Positions 1 through 7,974 of a stretch of DNA of 37,686 nucleotides are shown in pieces. The notes beneath the pieces are model-generated. The model saw nothing but the letters and a program-made list of their open reading frames with translations, did not search any database and was not told the DNA's origin. The position numbers and the translations under genes are program-made. The DNA lies in the NCBI RefSeq assembly GCF_025490915.1, contig NZ_JANQBA010000019.1, positions 1 to 37,686 of the forward strand, read 5' to 3'. Within the stretch, counting starts at the first letter, position 1. Each line of letters opens with the position of its first letter. Source of the DNA: Lacticaseibacillus parakribbianus. GTDB lineage: Bacteria; Bacillota; Bacilli; Lactobacillales; Lactobacillaceae.

Positions 1-84
1 GGACCAATTTCCCGTCAACTCATTTGCCTCGCGCTTGCGAAAAGCGGACGGCCACAGCCGGCGGCCGGTCGCGCCAAGGGTGCG

Positions 85-609
85 TCACCGCGTCAGCGCC
101 GCCAGCACCGCGGCCTTTTCCCGGGTGTTATGCGCGACCCACAGCCGCTGGTTCGGCCGCCGGGCGGCCAGCAGCGGCGCGATGTTTTGGCCGAACCGCG
201 CGTTGTAATCCCAGACGTAGCCAAGAAAGTCCAGGTAGTCGCGGTCCAGGTGTTCGACGAAGCCCGGCGCCATGTCCGGGCGGGTGCTGGGGTCGCGGCG
301 AAACGCCAGCGAGCGGCGAATCACCCGGGCGATCGACACCACCCGCGGCGCTGTCAGCAGCACGATGGTGTCGGCCTGTTCCAGCCGCAGCGGCATCGTG
401 CCGCCGTAGTTGCCGTCGATGATCCAGTCGCGGTTGGCCGCCATGAACGCGCGTTGCGCCTGGGCGAACTTGAGCTTGGCGACGTGGCCGTAATCCATGG
501 TGTGCCACACGGTGTCCAAGGATAAAAGCGGCCAGCCGGTGGCCGCGGTCAGCCGCCTGGCAAAGGTCGACTTGCCGGTGCCGGCGTTACCAATCAGCAT
601 GATGCGCAT
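85..609 (-). CDS. P-loop kinase of the FlaR / 'topology modulation' type
   Basis: A 174-residue nucleoside-triphosphate-binding protein of the adenylate-kinase-like fold. The N-terminus shows a Walker A motif, GNAGTGKST, at about residues 7-15, followed by the D-x-V-W-H pattern (about 32-36) and DGNYGG (about 65-70) typical of the small proteins annotated as topology modulation protein or FlaR in Firmicutes. An Arg-rich stretch (RVIRRSLAFRRD) probably forms the lid. The substrate is unknown; the family name is historical and does not establish a role in DNA topology. The ATG at 609 is preceded by AAGGAGG at a normal distance. It is followed upstream by the convergently arranged yitT gene on the same strand with about 180 bp between them, so it may be transcribed alone. 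Family confidence is good, function low. Confidence 0.8.
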   Translation of the reverse strand: MRIMLIGNAGTGKSTFARRLTAATGWPLLSLDTVWHTMDYGHVAKLKFAQAQRAFMAANRDWIIDGNYGGTMPLRLEQADTIVLLTAPRVVSIARVIRRSLAFRRDPSTRPDMAPGFVEHLDRDYLDFLGYVWDYNARFGQNIAPLLAARRPNQRLWVAHNTREKAAVLAALTR

Positions 610-788
610 GTTGCGTTCCTCCTTGTGATGGAATGTGTTTCACAATTAATCGCCGTCGACCGAGCTGGCCTCGCCACCGAACGGCTGCGGCCCCCTTGCC
701 GGTTTCCCCCGAACGGGGCGACGCGGGGCGGCCGCTCGGTTGGCGCCGCGGGGTTCGGCGGCTGCCGCCACCGCGCTAACGGCCGGCC

Positions 789-1622
789 TCACAGCAGCTT
801 GCTCAGCTGCAACCCCCGGACGCTTCGCACCTGATCGGCGACAATCAAGGCGTTCGGGTCGGCGGCGGCAACAATAGCCAGCGCCTGGGGCCACGCCGCG
901 TTGGTGCAGACGAAGTACAGAATCTCCTGCGGCTTTTGGCTGTGAAAACCGGTCGCGGCAAGCATCGTCACCCCCTGCCCCAGCGCATCGGTCAGCGCCT
1001 TGGCAATCGCCTGGTTGTGCGGCGACACCACCATCAGCGAGTGCTTGGCGCCGAAGCTGTCGAGGTAGCGGTTGAGCACCACCGCCGACACGTAGAGCTC
1101 AAGCACCGTCAGCAGCATGTTTTGAAAGCCGATAATCAGCCCCGACGGCACCGCAACGCACAGGTCGAACATCAAGGTCGCCGTGCCGTTTTTCATGCCG
1201 AAGTACTTGTTGATGATTTTGGCCAAAATGGTGCTGCCGGCGATGGTCCCGTTGGCGCGAAAAATGACCCCCATCGCCACGCCCATCAACACGCCGCCGA
1301 ACACCGCAGCAATCACGGATTGGCTGGTGTGGAAGCCGGCGATCACTGGCAACCGCAGGAACCCGGAGATGCACACGATTGCCCACAGCGTGTAACCGAT
1401 GGTGCGGCGATCCAAAAAGCGCAACCCAAGGACCAGCAACAGGCCATTGAGCACCAGGTTGGTCAGCGCCGGGCTGATGTTCAGCGCGTAATAGCCGACG
1501 GTGGTCAGCCCGGTGACCCCGCCTTCGCCGATGCGGTTGGGAATCAGGAAGTAATTGATGGCCAGCGCGTAAATCGCCGCACCCAAGGCGATCAGCGCCA
1601 TATTTTGTGCTACTTTTCTCAT
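789..1622 (-). CDS. YitT family membrane protein with DUF2179 domain
   Basis: A 277-residue integral membrane protein. About five or six hydrophobic segments fill residues 5-185, with the family features FLIPNRIGEGGVTGL near the N-terminus and GxxxGVAMGVIFRANGTIAGSTILAK in the middle. The C-terminal ~85 residues (from NRYLDSFGAKHS) match the soluble DUF2179 domain that ends YitT/YpjC proteins. The transport substrate is not established for the family. The open frame continues upstream to 2162, but that part overlaps dps on the other strand. I chose the ATG at 1622 because GGAGG lies 8 bases before it and the residues after it begin the conserved domain. The gene is divergent from dps, with a 159-bp shared intergenic region. 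Confidence 0.88.
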   Translation of the reverse strand: MRKVAQNMALIALGAAIYALAINYFLIPNRIGEGGVTGLTTVGYYALNISPALTNLVLNGLLLVLGLRFLDRRTIGYTLWAIVCISGFLRLPVIAGFHTSQSVIAAVFGGVLMGVAMGVIFRANGTIAGSTILAKIINKYFGMKNGTATLMFDLCVAVPSGLIIGFQNMLLTVLELYVSAVVLNRYLDSFGAKHSLMVVSPHNQAIAKALTDALGQGVTMLAATGFHSQKPQEILYFVCTNAAWPQALAIVAAADPNALIVADQVRSVRGLQLSKLL

Positions 1623-1688
1623 TCTAACGCCTCCAGTCGAACCTTCACATTCTACACCCCCAGGCGCCATCCCGCTTGAGCATATTTC

Positions 1689-1718
1689 TTGGGTCCGAGT
1701 CGCGCCGTCGGTTACACT
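1689..1718 (+). promoter_or_regulatory. probable dps promoter
   Basis: TTGGGT at 1689-1694 and TACACT at 1713-1718 are separated by 18 bases and lie about 60 bases before the dps start codon. The -35 is a partial match. I see no clear PerR or Fur operator. Confidence 0.45.
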
Positions 1719-1781
1719 ATAAGGGTCGATTGGAAGCGCTGGCACGCGTCTGCAAGGCAGGCGCATTAGGAGGAGAAACAG

Positions 1782-2255
1782 ATGATGAGTGTTCCACAGA
1801 CCAAGGAAACCCTGAACCAGCTGGTAGCAGACCTCAGCCAGATGAGCGCGGTGGTTCACCAAGTTCACTGGTACATGCGCGGCCCCGAGTTCCTGCACCT
1901 GCACCCCTTGATGGACGACTTCCGCGAGGACCTCGATGAACAGCTCGACGAAATCGCCGAGCGGCTGATCACGCTGGACGGCGAGCCGGTGTCGACGCTC
2001 GAGGAATTCGCCGACCTCACCGGCATCAAGGACGAGCACGGCACATTCGGCACCCCGACGCCGGAACGCCTGGCCATTTTGGTCGAAGGCTACCGCTACT
2101 TGGCCGACGTCTACCAGCACGGCATCGAGGTGTCCGGGGCGGAAGGCGACGACACCACCCAAGACATCTTCATCGGCTTCAAGGGCGCCACGGAAAAGCG
2201 CATCTGGATGCTGCAGGCCCAGCTGAACCAGGCCCCGCTGTTGGCGGAGGAATAG
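1782..2255 (+). CDS. dps: Dps-family ferritin-like DNA/iron-storage protein
   Basis: A 157-residue Dps protein, which forms a hollow dodecamer, oxidises Fe(II) with hydrogen peroxide and stores the iron, limiting Fenton chemistry. All inter-subunit ferroxidase ligands are present with canonical spacing: His29 in QVHWYMRGP, His41 and Asp45 in LHPLMDD, and Asp56 and Glu60 in DEIAER. There is no lysine-rich N-terminal tail, so direct DNA binding as in E. coli Dps is not evident. The start is one of two consecutive ATG codons behind AGGAGGAG. The gene stands alone on the plus strand. Its stop codon is followed at once by a copy of the structured intergenic repeat and then by a bidirectional terminator. 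Confidence 0.93.
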   Translation: MMSVPQTKETLNQLVADLSQMSAVVHQVHWYMRGPEFLHLHPLMDDFREDLDEQLDEIAERLITLDGEPVSTLEEFADLTGIKDEHGTFGTPTPERLAILVEGYRYLADVYQHGIEVSGAEGDDTTQDIFIGFKGATEKRIWMLQAQLNQAPLLAEE

Positions 2256-2390
2256 AGGGCAGAACCCGGCGCATTTAGCGGGACGGCTAGCCTAGCCGTG
2301 GCGCTTGGGCCCTGGGCTTGGGCCAAAGTGACGCGGCGTAGCTAGCCGCTCCCGCGTTGCCGGGTGGCGCCCGTTTAAAGTGCAGAGCCG
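2256..2390 (+). repeat. structured intergenic repeat, copy A
   Basis: Begins at the dps stop codon. The outer stem is ACCCGGC (2264-2270) with GCCGGGT (2359-2365). The middle stem is GCGGGACGGCTAGC (2278-2291) with GCTAGCCG plus TCCCGC (2341-2355, one bulged C). The apical stem is TTGGGCC with GGGCCAA. A partial second unit (AGAGCCGAGCGC and onward) follows to about 2470. The element is sense with respect to dps. Confidence 0.8.
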
Positions 2391-2490
2391 AGCGCTTTTA
2401 GCGAACCGGCTAGCGCGGCGCCGGCACTTGCGCGGCTTGCGCCTCAAGCACTGAGATCGCCGGGACGCGTTCGCGCCGCCGCCCCGTATC

Positions 2491-2540
2491 AAAACGGTGC
2501 CGCCCCTCGCAAGTTCAATGCGAGGGGCGGCACCGTTTTT
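2491..2540. terminator. bidirectional terminator between dps and the ClbS-like gene
   Basis: A perfect 20-bp inverted repeat (2491-2510 with 2520-2539) around a 9-nt loop, with A-run on the left and T-run on the right. It can end transcripts from both convergent genes. Confidence 0.9.
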
Positions 2541-2548
2541 GGCGAGCT

Positions 2549-3079
2549 TTAATTGCTGGCCACCGCGTGTTGTTCGGCCAGCTGATGCGCGAAGCGGTCC
2601 AGGACCTTGATGCCCCAGGCGAAGTGCTGCGACGAGACCATCGCCGCGTATTCCCCCAGCGCCATCGAGCCGGTCCAGGGGTAGAAGCCGCGCAGGAACA
2701 GCTGCTCGTTGGTCAGCTGCTCGTACTGATCCATAATTTTGCCGTATGCGCTTTCAAACAACTGCCGAGCGTCACTCAGCGTGGTGTCAACGTGCTCGGC
2801 CTGAATCTTGCGGCCGAGCTTGCCGACCGTCTGCCAGGTGTAAGGCTGCGGCAGGAAGCGCTTGGCGTCGCCGGCGAGGTTCGCCTGGCTCCAATCCAGG
2901 TACAGGTCCTCCCAGGCGGCCAGCTGCACGAACACGTCGCGCAGGTTGTGGTCGCGGCCCTTGAACGCAAAGGCGGCGGCCTGCTCGCTCGGGCTCAGCG
3001 CGTCGACTTGCGCCACCAGCCGGTCGTGGTGCCGGTAAGTGCTGAGAATTAAGTCTTGTCTTGTTTGTGGTTTTGCCAT
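2549..3079 (-). CDS. ClbS/DfsB family four-helix protein
   Basis: A 176-residue soluble protein of the DinB-like four-helix bundle superfamily, ClbS/DfsB branch. Features that point to the family are the N-terminal MAKPQTRQDL helix, the RDHNLRDVFVQLAAWEDLYLDW segment in the middle, and the PWTGSMALGEYAAMVSSQHFAWGIK segment near the C-terminus. The named member ClbS is a colibactin-resistance cyclopropane hydrolase; most relatives have no known substrate, so no activity should be assumed here. The open frame extends 30 codons further, but the ATG at 3079 has GGGAGGAG directly upstream and starts the conserved domain. It converges on dps and is divergent from the 616-residue surface protein. 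Confidence 0.8.
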   Translation of the reverse strand: MAKPQTRQDLILSTYRHHDRLVAQVDALSPSEQAAAFAFKGRDHNLRDVFVQLAAWEDLYLDWSQANLAGDAKRFLPQPYTWQTVGKLGRKIQAEHVDTTLSDARQLFESAYGKIMDQYEQLTNEQLFLRGFYPWTGSMALGEYAAMVSSQHFAWGIKVLDRFAHQLAEQHAVASN

Positions 3080-3237
3080 TTTCTCTCCTCCCTTGGGTTC
3101 GAATTCAAGCCAACCTAAAACTGACTCCGCCTCAATGATGGGCCACTTACCGGCAACTTGCAAGGCCACCGCGACGTTTCCCGGGAAATAATCTCAAGAA
3201 AAATGCACCTCGAGCCCGATGTCCCGACACCCGAGTT

Positions 3238-3246
3238 TGCTACAAT
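3238..3246 (+). promoter_or_regulatory. extended -10 promoter for the 616-residue membrane protein
   Basis: TGCTACAAT (TGn plus TACAAT at 3241-3246), 35 bases before the ATG. No good -35 is visible. A second AT-rich candidate, TATAAT, lies at 3252-3257. The same 9-mer occurs at two other promoters in the window. Confidence 0.55.
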
Positions 3247-3281
3247 ATAAATATAATGATGTATTAGGGGGAAAATGACCT

Positions 3282-5132
3282 ATGTTGGGACTGTTCTTAG
3301 GGATTACGCTGCGCTTCACCGCGGCCGGGGTGGCGGTCGGCCTGATCGGCGCGATCGCCCTGGCCGTCCGGCACCGCGCCGGCCGCGCCTGGCGCCTGGC
3401 CGTGACCACGGTGCTGCTGTTCGCGCTGATGCTCGCCTTGATTTACTTCGCGCTGCCGGAGCCAAGCCTCGCCACCACGGTTTTGTGGAACCTGCTGACC
3501 GGCACGGTGGCGGCTTTGATCACCGCCAGCTTCGCCGGTGGCGGCGCCAAGATTGACTGGACCAAGTTCGCCACGGCCGCCGGCAAGCACGGCAAGGCGC
3601 CGCGCCAGGACGTGACGCCAGGCGCCAAGAGCCACAAGCCGACCGGACTGGCCAAGCCCTTTTTGCGGCTGGCCGGCGCCGGTTTTGTGCTGAGCCTGAT
3701 TGCGATGGCCGTGTTTGCCATCATGGGCGTCGTCGACGCCAAGCAGGTCGCCAACAACGCGCCGGTGATCAGCTACCAATCGACGACCAAGGCGCCGCTG
3801 CCGGTGGTCGGCGGCAAAAAGGCCCAGGCGCCGGTGGTCAACGCGCCGGCGACCGTGCTGACTCAGGTCAACAACTCGCTGAGCAACATTCCGAACGCCA
3901 ACGTCTACGCGGTCGACCACGTCCGGGCCCAGATCAACGGCGGCAAGCTGGTTTACGTGGCGCCGCTGGATTTTGACGGCAGCTTTTTCCGCTACCTGCG
4001 CTACAAGCAGGTCGACGGCTACTTCAAGGTCGACGCGACCAGCAAGTCGGCCTCGCCGCGTTTTGTGAAAAAGGCGATGCGCTACACCCCGGCCGCCTAT
4101 TTTGGCCAGGACGCGCGGCGCCTGATGTACGCCGCCACCGCGACCTCCGGCTACGTGATGATGAGTAACACCCCGCAGCTTGAAATCGCCGAGGACGGCA
4201 CCCCGTACTACGTCGCCACCCTGGTGCGGCGCTACGGCGTGACCAACCGCCAGGATTTCCGCCACAAGGCCGTCGTGACCCTGAACGCGGAGTCCGGCCA
4301 GCTGCATTTTTACCGCAACCTAGCGCAAAAGCCGGATTGGCTAGACGTCGCCATCGACCCGACCACCGCAAGCAGCCAGGTCGCCGCGTGGGGTGCCGAG
4401 CGCAACGGCTGGTGGAACGCCAACGGCTGGGGCGGGGCTCGCAACGGCGTGATGGTCGCCGTGACCGGCGCCGGCACCGAGGGCCACGACAACGACGTGA
4501 CCCCGGTGATGTACGACGGGCAGATCTACTACCAGCAGTCTTTGACCTCGGCCAAATCCGCGCAGACCTCGGTGATGGGCTACACCTTCACCGACGCGGC
4601 GACCGGCAAGACCTACTACTACCGCGAGACGCACGACGCGATGACGCCGGACCGGGCTCAAAAGCTCGCCAAGGACATGATGAAGCAAACCGGCTGGAAG
4701 CCGAAAATGCCGATGCTGTACCGCATCGACGGCCGTCCGACCTGGGTCGTGTCGATGCTGGACTCCTCCGACGCCTTCCGCAGCTACGTCTACCTGCTGG
4801 CCAGCGGTAATGGCACCCAAAGCACCGTGGCCACCGGCAGCGACGCCGACGCGGCCCTGACCGCCTACCGGGCCCTGTTCGGCAGCGACCCGACCGCGGC
4901 CGCCACCGCCGGCAAAAAGACCAAGGTTCAAGGCACCGTCAACCGCGTCAGCCTGAGCGGCGACGCGATGAGCTTCCTGCTGGACGACGACCCCGTGGTC
5001 TACACCGTCAGCGTCAAAACCGACCCCCGAGCTCGCTTCATCATGGCCGGCGACAAGCTGACCTTCACCGCCCGAGTGGCCAAGGGCCTGGGCAGCGTGG
5101 CCGGCAAGGTGACGAACGGAACGCTGAAGTAA
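3282..5132 (+). CDS. membrane-anchored protein with large extracytoplasmic domain, unknown function
   Basis: A 616-residue protein I do not recognise beyond its architecture. Three hydrophobic segments lie within residues 5-84, then a basic cytoplasmic stretch rich in Lys/Gly (about 90-125), a fourth membrane segment (about 128-150), and about 460 residues predicted outside the cell. The outer region is rich in Tyr, Asn and Gly, includes an unusual WWNANGWGGARNG patch (around residue 378) and ends in a small beta-rich module (about 548-616) that could be an OB-like fold. Similar large membrane proteins of unknown role are common in lactobacilli. The start is supported by GGGGG 10 bases upstream; an overlapping ATG at 3275 is in another frame. 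The gene is monocistronic and ends in repeat copy B and a terminator. Confidence 0.75.
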   Translation: MLGLFLGITLRFTAAGVAVGLIGAIALAVRHRAGRAWRLAVTTVLLFALMLALIYFALPEPSLATTVLWNLLTGTVAALITASFAGGGAKIDWTKFATAAGKHGKAPRQDVTPGAKSHKPTGLAKPFLRLAGAGFVLSLIAMAVFAIMGVVDAKQVANNAPVISYQSTTKAPLPVVGGKKAQAPVVNAPATVLTQVNNSLSNIPNANVYAVDHVRAQINGGKLVYVAPLDFDGSFFRYLRYKQVDGYFKVDATSKSASPRFVKKAMRYTPAAYFGQDARRLMYAATATSGYVMMSNTPQLEIAEDGTPYYVATLVRRYGVTNRQDFRHKAVVTLNAESGQLHFYRNLAQKPDWLDVAIDPTTASSQVAAWGAERNGWWNANGWGGARNGVMVAVTGAGTEGHDNDVTPVMYDGQIYYQQSLTSAKSAQTSVMGYTFTDAATGKTYYYRETHDAMTPDRAQKLAKDMMKQTGWKPKMPMLYRIDGRPTWVVSMLDSSDAFRSYVYLLASGNGTQSTVATGSDADAALTAYRALFGSDPTAAATAGKKTKVQGTVNRVSLSGDAMSFLLDDDPVVYTVSVKTDPRARFIMAGDKLTFTARVAKGLGSVAGKVTNGTLK

Positions 5133-5133
5133 A

Positions 5134-5210
5134 CCAGAGCGCAAGCCGGCGAACTTAGCGGGACGGGTAGCCTAGCCGCGGTGCTTGGGACCCGCACTTG
5201 AGACTAGCGA
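5134..5210 (+). repeat. structured intergenic repeat, copy B (left half only)
   Basis: Starts one base after the stop codon with ACCAGAGCG and continues TTAGCGGGACGGGTAGCCTAG and GCTTGGGACC, matching the left half of the other copies. The right half is missing; the sequence runs straight into an intrinsic terminator. Confidence 0.7.
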
Positions 5211-5243
5211 AGAGGGGGACCGCGTCAGCGGCCCCCCTCTTTC
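5210..5243 (+). terminator. intrinsic terminator of the surface-protein gene
   Basis: GAGGGGGACCGC pairs with GCGGCCCCCCTC around GTCA with one mismatch, followed by TTT. It appears fused to the truncated repeat copy B. Confidence 0.75.
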
Positions 5244-5257
5244 AATCGTCCCGGGTC

Positions 5258-5554
5258 TCAGATCCGCAACACTAAGTGCTCAACCAGCCACAAGCCCAGG
5301 TAAGTGCCGAAGGGAAACCAGGCGTTGAGCCGCGCGTAGATAAGCGCCTGCTCTCTGTCGGGCTTGCCCTTGCGCAAAAAGGCCACCAGCCGCCAACCCG
5401 CGGCGCCGAACACGACCCAGTAACCCCAGTTGCTGAGCGCAAAGCGGGTCAGCGGCGCGAATTGATTGAAAGCAAGGCTGTAGCCGAGCAGAATGAACAG
5501 TGCGATGTAAAAATCAATGGAAAGAGACTGAAACCACCTCTTGTGTTGACGCAT
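5258..5554 (-). CDS. small membrane protein, unknown function
   Basis: A 98-residue protein with three hydrophobic stretches (about residues 11-30, 36-58 and 79-96) separated by a basic loop containing RKGKPDREQ. I recognise no motif that gives a function. The open frame starts at 5662, but the ATG at 5554 has AAAGGAGG just upstream and the preceding residues look non-coding, so I start there. It converges with the 616-residue protein gene and has an AT-rich upstream region. Conserved hypothetical membrane proteins of this size are frequent in lactobacilli. Confidence 0.7.
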   Translation of the reverse strand: MRQHKRWFQSLSIDFYIALFILLGYSLAFNQFAPLTRFALSNWGYWVVFGAAGWRLVAFLRKGKPDREQALIYARLNAWFPFGTYLGLWLVEHLVLRI

Positions 5555-5939
5555 GACGACCTCCTTTTGTGGCGATTGCGCCACGCAAAACGAGCCATTC
5601 ACAGCCGTTGTAACCGTTTGCATCGCCAGTATACAGCCGACGGAATATTCAGTCAATCTCACCGCAGTACAAACACAATAAATGTCTGATTAAACTGTTC
5701 AAGAACGATTTCACCCGCTATCGAACCACACGGTATTTGACTGATTATTTCAACAATGATAGGTCGTGCTTGGCTCAACCCGTAGCGAACAACTGAACCG
5801 ATCACGCGGCGTTAAGTCGCTTAATAGCAACGAAAGTCCGGCGTTTCGCTCCCGCCAAGCCACCGCGCCGCTGGTTCACCTGGCTCACTCGATGTCAACG
5901 GACGTGACACCAACGCGTCACGCCCCATCCACGTCAAAA
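5555..5939. other. intergenic region, no gene supported
   Basis: About 385 bases, more AT-rich than the surroundings (notably 5640-5760). It should carry the promoter of the small membrane protein gene. A 60-codon plus-strand frame here lacks a ribosome site and looks non-coding. Confidence 0.5.
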
Positions 5940-5966
5940 AGACGATAGCCTTGCGACTATCGCCCG
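5940..5966 (-). terminator. terminator of the GNAT gene
   Basis: On the minus strand CGATAGTC and GGCTATCG form a hairpin with loop CGCAA-type sequence, followed by TCTTTTT. It lies about 50 bases after the GNAT stop codon. Confidence 0.65.
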
Positions 5967-6013
5967 GATTTCCTCAGTAAGCTGACGGCGAATGCGGTCA
6001 GGCAAGGTCCAAC

Positions 6014-6607
6014 CTACCGCGAGGAACCCGCATCGCCCAGCCCCTCCTCCACAAAGTGCGTCGGGTACATGTCCCAGTACTTCGGAAACGTCCGGCTCGC
6101 CTCGCCGTCGCGGTTGAGCAGGTACAGGCGAAAATGCACCGGGATGTCCTTGGGCTGCCACTGCTCCAGGTACGTGTACTGGTAGGTCATGCCCAGCCGC
6201 CGCATCACCGCGCCGCTGCGCGGGTTCTCGCGGTCGTGCGTCGCAGTCAGGAAGGGGTAGTCGGCCACCGGCAAGTGGGCGATCAGGGCCGCCCCGGCCT
6301 CGCTCATGTAGCCGTGACCCCAGAATTCTTGGGCCATGCCGTAGCCAAAATCATGGGCGGCGCTGGCCTCGGCGTGGATGAAGCCGATCAGCTGCCCCGT
6401 GGTTTTCAGGCAGATGGCCAGGGCCTCGCCGTCCGGGTCGTCCAGGTACTGCTGGTGCAAAAGCGCCGCCGCCGCGGCTTCGGTTTGCGGGGCGAACCAC
6501 GGCAGGAAGCGGTTGACGACCGGGTCGTGCTGAATGGCGAAGAAGGCCGGCAGGTCGGCCGCAGCGAACGGCCGCAGCACCAGGCGGTCGGTGGTGATTG
6601 TGAGCAT
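6014..6607 (-). CDS. GNAT family N-acetyltransferase (RimJ/RimL-like)
   Basis: A 197-residue acetyltransferase. It opens with the motif TDRLVLRPFAAADLPAFFAIQ that starts RimJ/RimL-type GNAT proteins. The acetyl-CoA-binding region is near DFGYGMAQEFWGHGYMSEAG (about residues 90-110), followed by the ATHDRENPRSGAVMRRLGM segment (about 129-148) that carries the conserved Asn and Ser of motif B. The likely reaction is transfer of an acetyl group from acetyl-CoA to an amine or protein N-terminus; the acceptor cannot be inferred. The ATG at 6607 is chosen over the longer frame because GGGAGG lies 7 bases before it and it begins the domain. Confidence 0.85.
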   Translation of the reverse strand: MLTITTDRLVLRPFAAADLPAFFAIQHDPVVNRFLPWFAPQTEAAAAALLHQQYLDDPDGEALAICLKTTGQLIGFIHAEASAAHDFGYGMAQEFWGHGYMSEAGAALIAHLPVADYPFLTATHDRENPRSGAVMRRLGMTYQYTYLEQWQPKDIPVHFRLYLLNRDGEASRTFPKYWDMYPTHFVEEGLGDAGSSR

Positions 6608-6654
6608 GGTTTTGCCTCCCATAAAACGCTTACTGTGCCTCCAGCATAACACAA

Positions 6655-6682
6655 AAAGGCGCCGCTCACCGGCGCCTTTTCC
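6655..6682 (-). terminator. terminator of ABC cassette 1
   Basis: AAAAAGGCGCC, loop GCTCACC, then GGCGCCTTTT. On the minus strand this is a GC stem followed by a T-run, 12 bases after the last permease gene; it could also work in the other direction. Confidence 0.85.
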
Positions 6683-6693
6683 TCGTACCTGGC

Positions 6694-7962
6694 TCAGTTC
6701 AGCCACGGCCCCCGCTTGCGGTACCGCACGTGCTGGACGACAACGCCCAGCACCCAGGCAACCACCGTCCAGACGATCAGCACGGTCAACGCCCGGTGCA
6801 GTGGGATCAGCCGGAAATAATCCGCCCGGTCGGCCAGCGCCGGCGGGTTGGTGTATAACCCGGGAAATAATTGCCGAACCGGCAGCGGCAGCACCTCAAG
6901 AAACTTCAGCGGCAGCCCCAGAAAGGTCAGCGAGCACAGCAAGAGCACCAACAGCGGTTCGGCCACGAACTGCGTCACGACGTAGGCGACGCCGCTGAGC
7001 AGCACCGCCCAAAGCACGTACTGCGCAAGCGCCGTGCCGACGTACTGCCACACCGGCGTCACGATGACGGTCGCGGCGCTGGTGGTGATCAGCGGATACC
7101 CAAGCGGCCCCAGCGTGTGGCCCGAAAGCCCCGCGTTGATCGCCAGCGCCAGCACCACCGTCAGCGCCAGCACCGCCACGATGATGCTAAGCGTCACTGC
7201 GGCTCGCACCAGCACCATCGCCCAGTCGCGGCGCGGACTCATGCGCATCAGGTTCTCGGTGTTGTTGCGGCGGTCGAAGTTGAACACCAGGGCCAGCGCC
7301 AGCACGACGTAGCAGAGAAAAATCCAGGTCAAAGGCGTTCCGGCGTTCAGCTTGACGAAGCTTTGCTTCTTGTTGTCCAGCACGAGCACCTTGTAGACGT
7401 GCGACCCGTAGCGGCTCATGACGCCTTGCACCGCGGTCACCGCGCTGACCTTCTCGTCGATGATCTGCAGGCTGTTGATGCGGTGGTCGATGTAGTAGTG
7501 CAGGCTGGCGGCCATCGCGTCGGCGTTCAGCGACGCGGAACCGGCGTCGGTGGTGTTGATGACCTGCTTGAGCTCGTAGCTGTTGGCTAAAAGCGGCTCC
7601 TTGTCGATGGCGGCCAGGGTCAGCTTGTTGGCGGTCAGGTAATCGCGCTGGGCCAGCGGCCGGCGCAGGTCCCGCATCAGCTTGAGCATCGCCTTCGTGT
7701 CATTGGCCGGGCGGATTTTGACGGCGCCGACGTACTGTTTTTCCACCGCCGCCCGGGCCTTTTGCACCGCCTTGGCCTCGGAGTCCGTGGTGTAGTTCAC
7801 GTAGCTGGGCGTTCTGACGCCGCCGAAGAAGCGATAGGTGGTGGGAATGACGCCCAGCGCGTGGCCGAGCGGTCCGGCGAACAGCAACAGCATCGCGATC
7901 AGCCCGGCCAGGTGCAGCAGCCAGGGTTGCTTGCGCAGTTCAAGGCGAATCTGTCCAAACAT
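6694..7962 (-). CDS. ABC-2 type exporter permease, cassette 1 second permease
   Basis: A 422-residue permease. A first membrane segment (about 14-33) is followed by a long hydrophilic extracytoplasmic loop of about 160 residues, then about five further membrane segments in the C-terminal half (from LTWIFLCYVVLALALVF onward). This single-TM, long loop, multi-TM layout is shared with the neighbouring permease and with both permeases of the second cassette. Such proteins usually export peptides, lipids or drugs, or give immunity to bacteriocins; the substrate is not predictable. The start ATG has GAGGAGGGG upstream that overlaps the end of the preceding gene, showing co-translation in a three-gene operon. 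Confidence 0.82.
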   Translation of the reverse strand: MFGQIRLELRKQPWLLHLAGLIAMLLLFAGPLGHALGVIPTTYRFFGGVRTPSYVNYTTDSEAKAVQKARAAVEKQYVGAVKIRPANDTKAMLKLMRDLRRPLAQRDYLTANKLTLAAIDKEPLLANSYELKQVINTTDAGSASLNADAMAASLHYYIDHRINSLQIIDEKVSAVTAVQGVMSRYGSHVYKVLVLDNKKQSFVKLNAGTPLTWIFLCYVVLALALVFNFDRRNNTENLMRMSPRRDWAMVLVRAAVTLSIIVAVLALTVVLALAINAGLSGHTLGPLGYPLITTSAATVIVTPVWQYVGTALAQYVLWAVLLSGVAYVVTQFVAEPLLVLLLCSLTFLGLPLKFLEVLPLPVRQLFPGLYTNPPALADRADYFRLIPLHRALTVLIVWTVVAWVLGVVVQHVRYRKRGPWLN

Positions 7963-7974
7963 GGCGGCCCCTCC

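Noticed and set aside
1623-2162. N-terminal extension of the yitT open frame
   Set aside because: It is antisense to dps, lacks a ribosome site, and the internal ATG at 1622 has a good one and begins the conserved domain.
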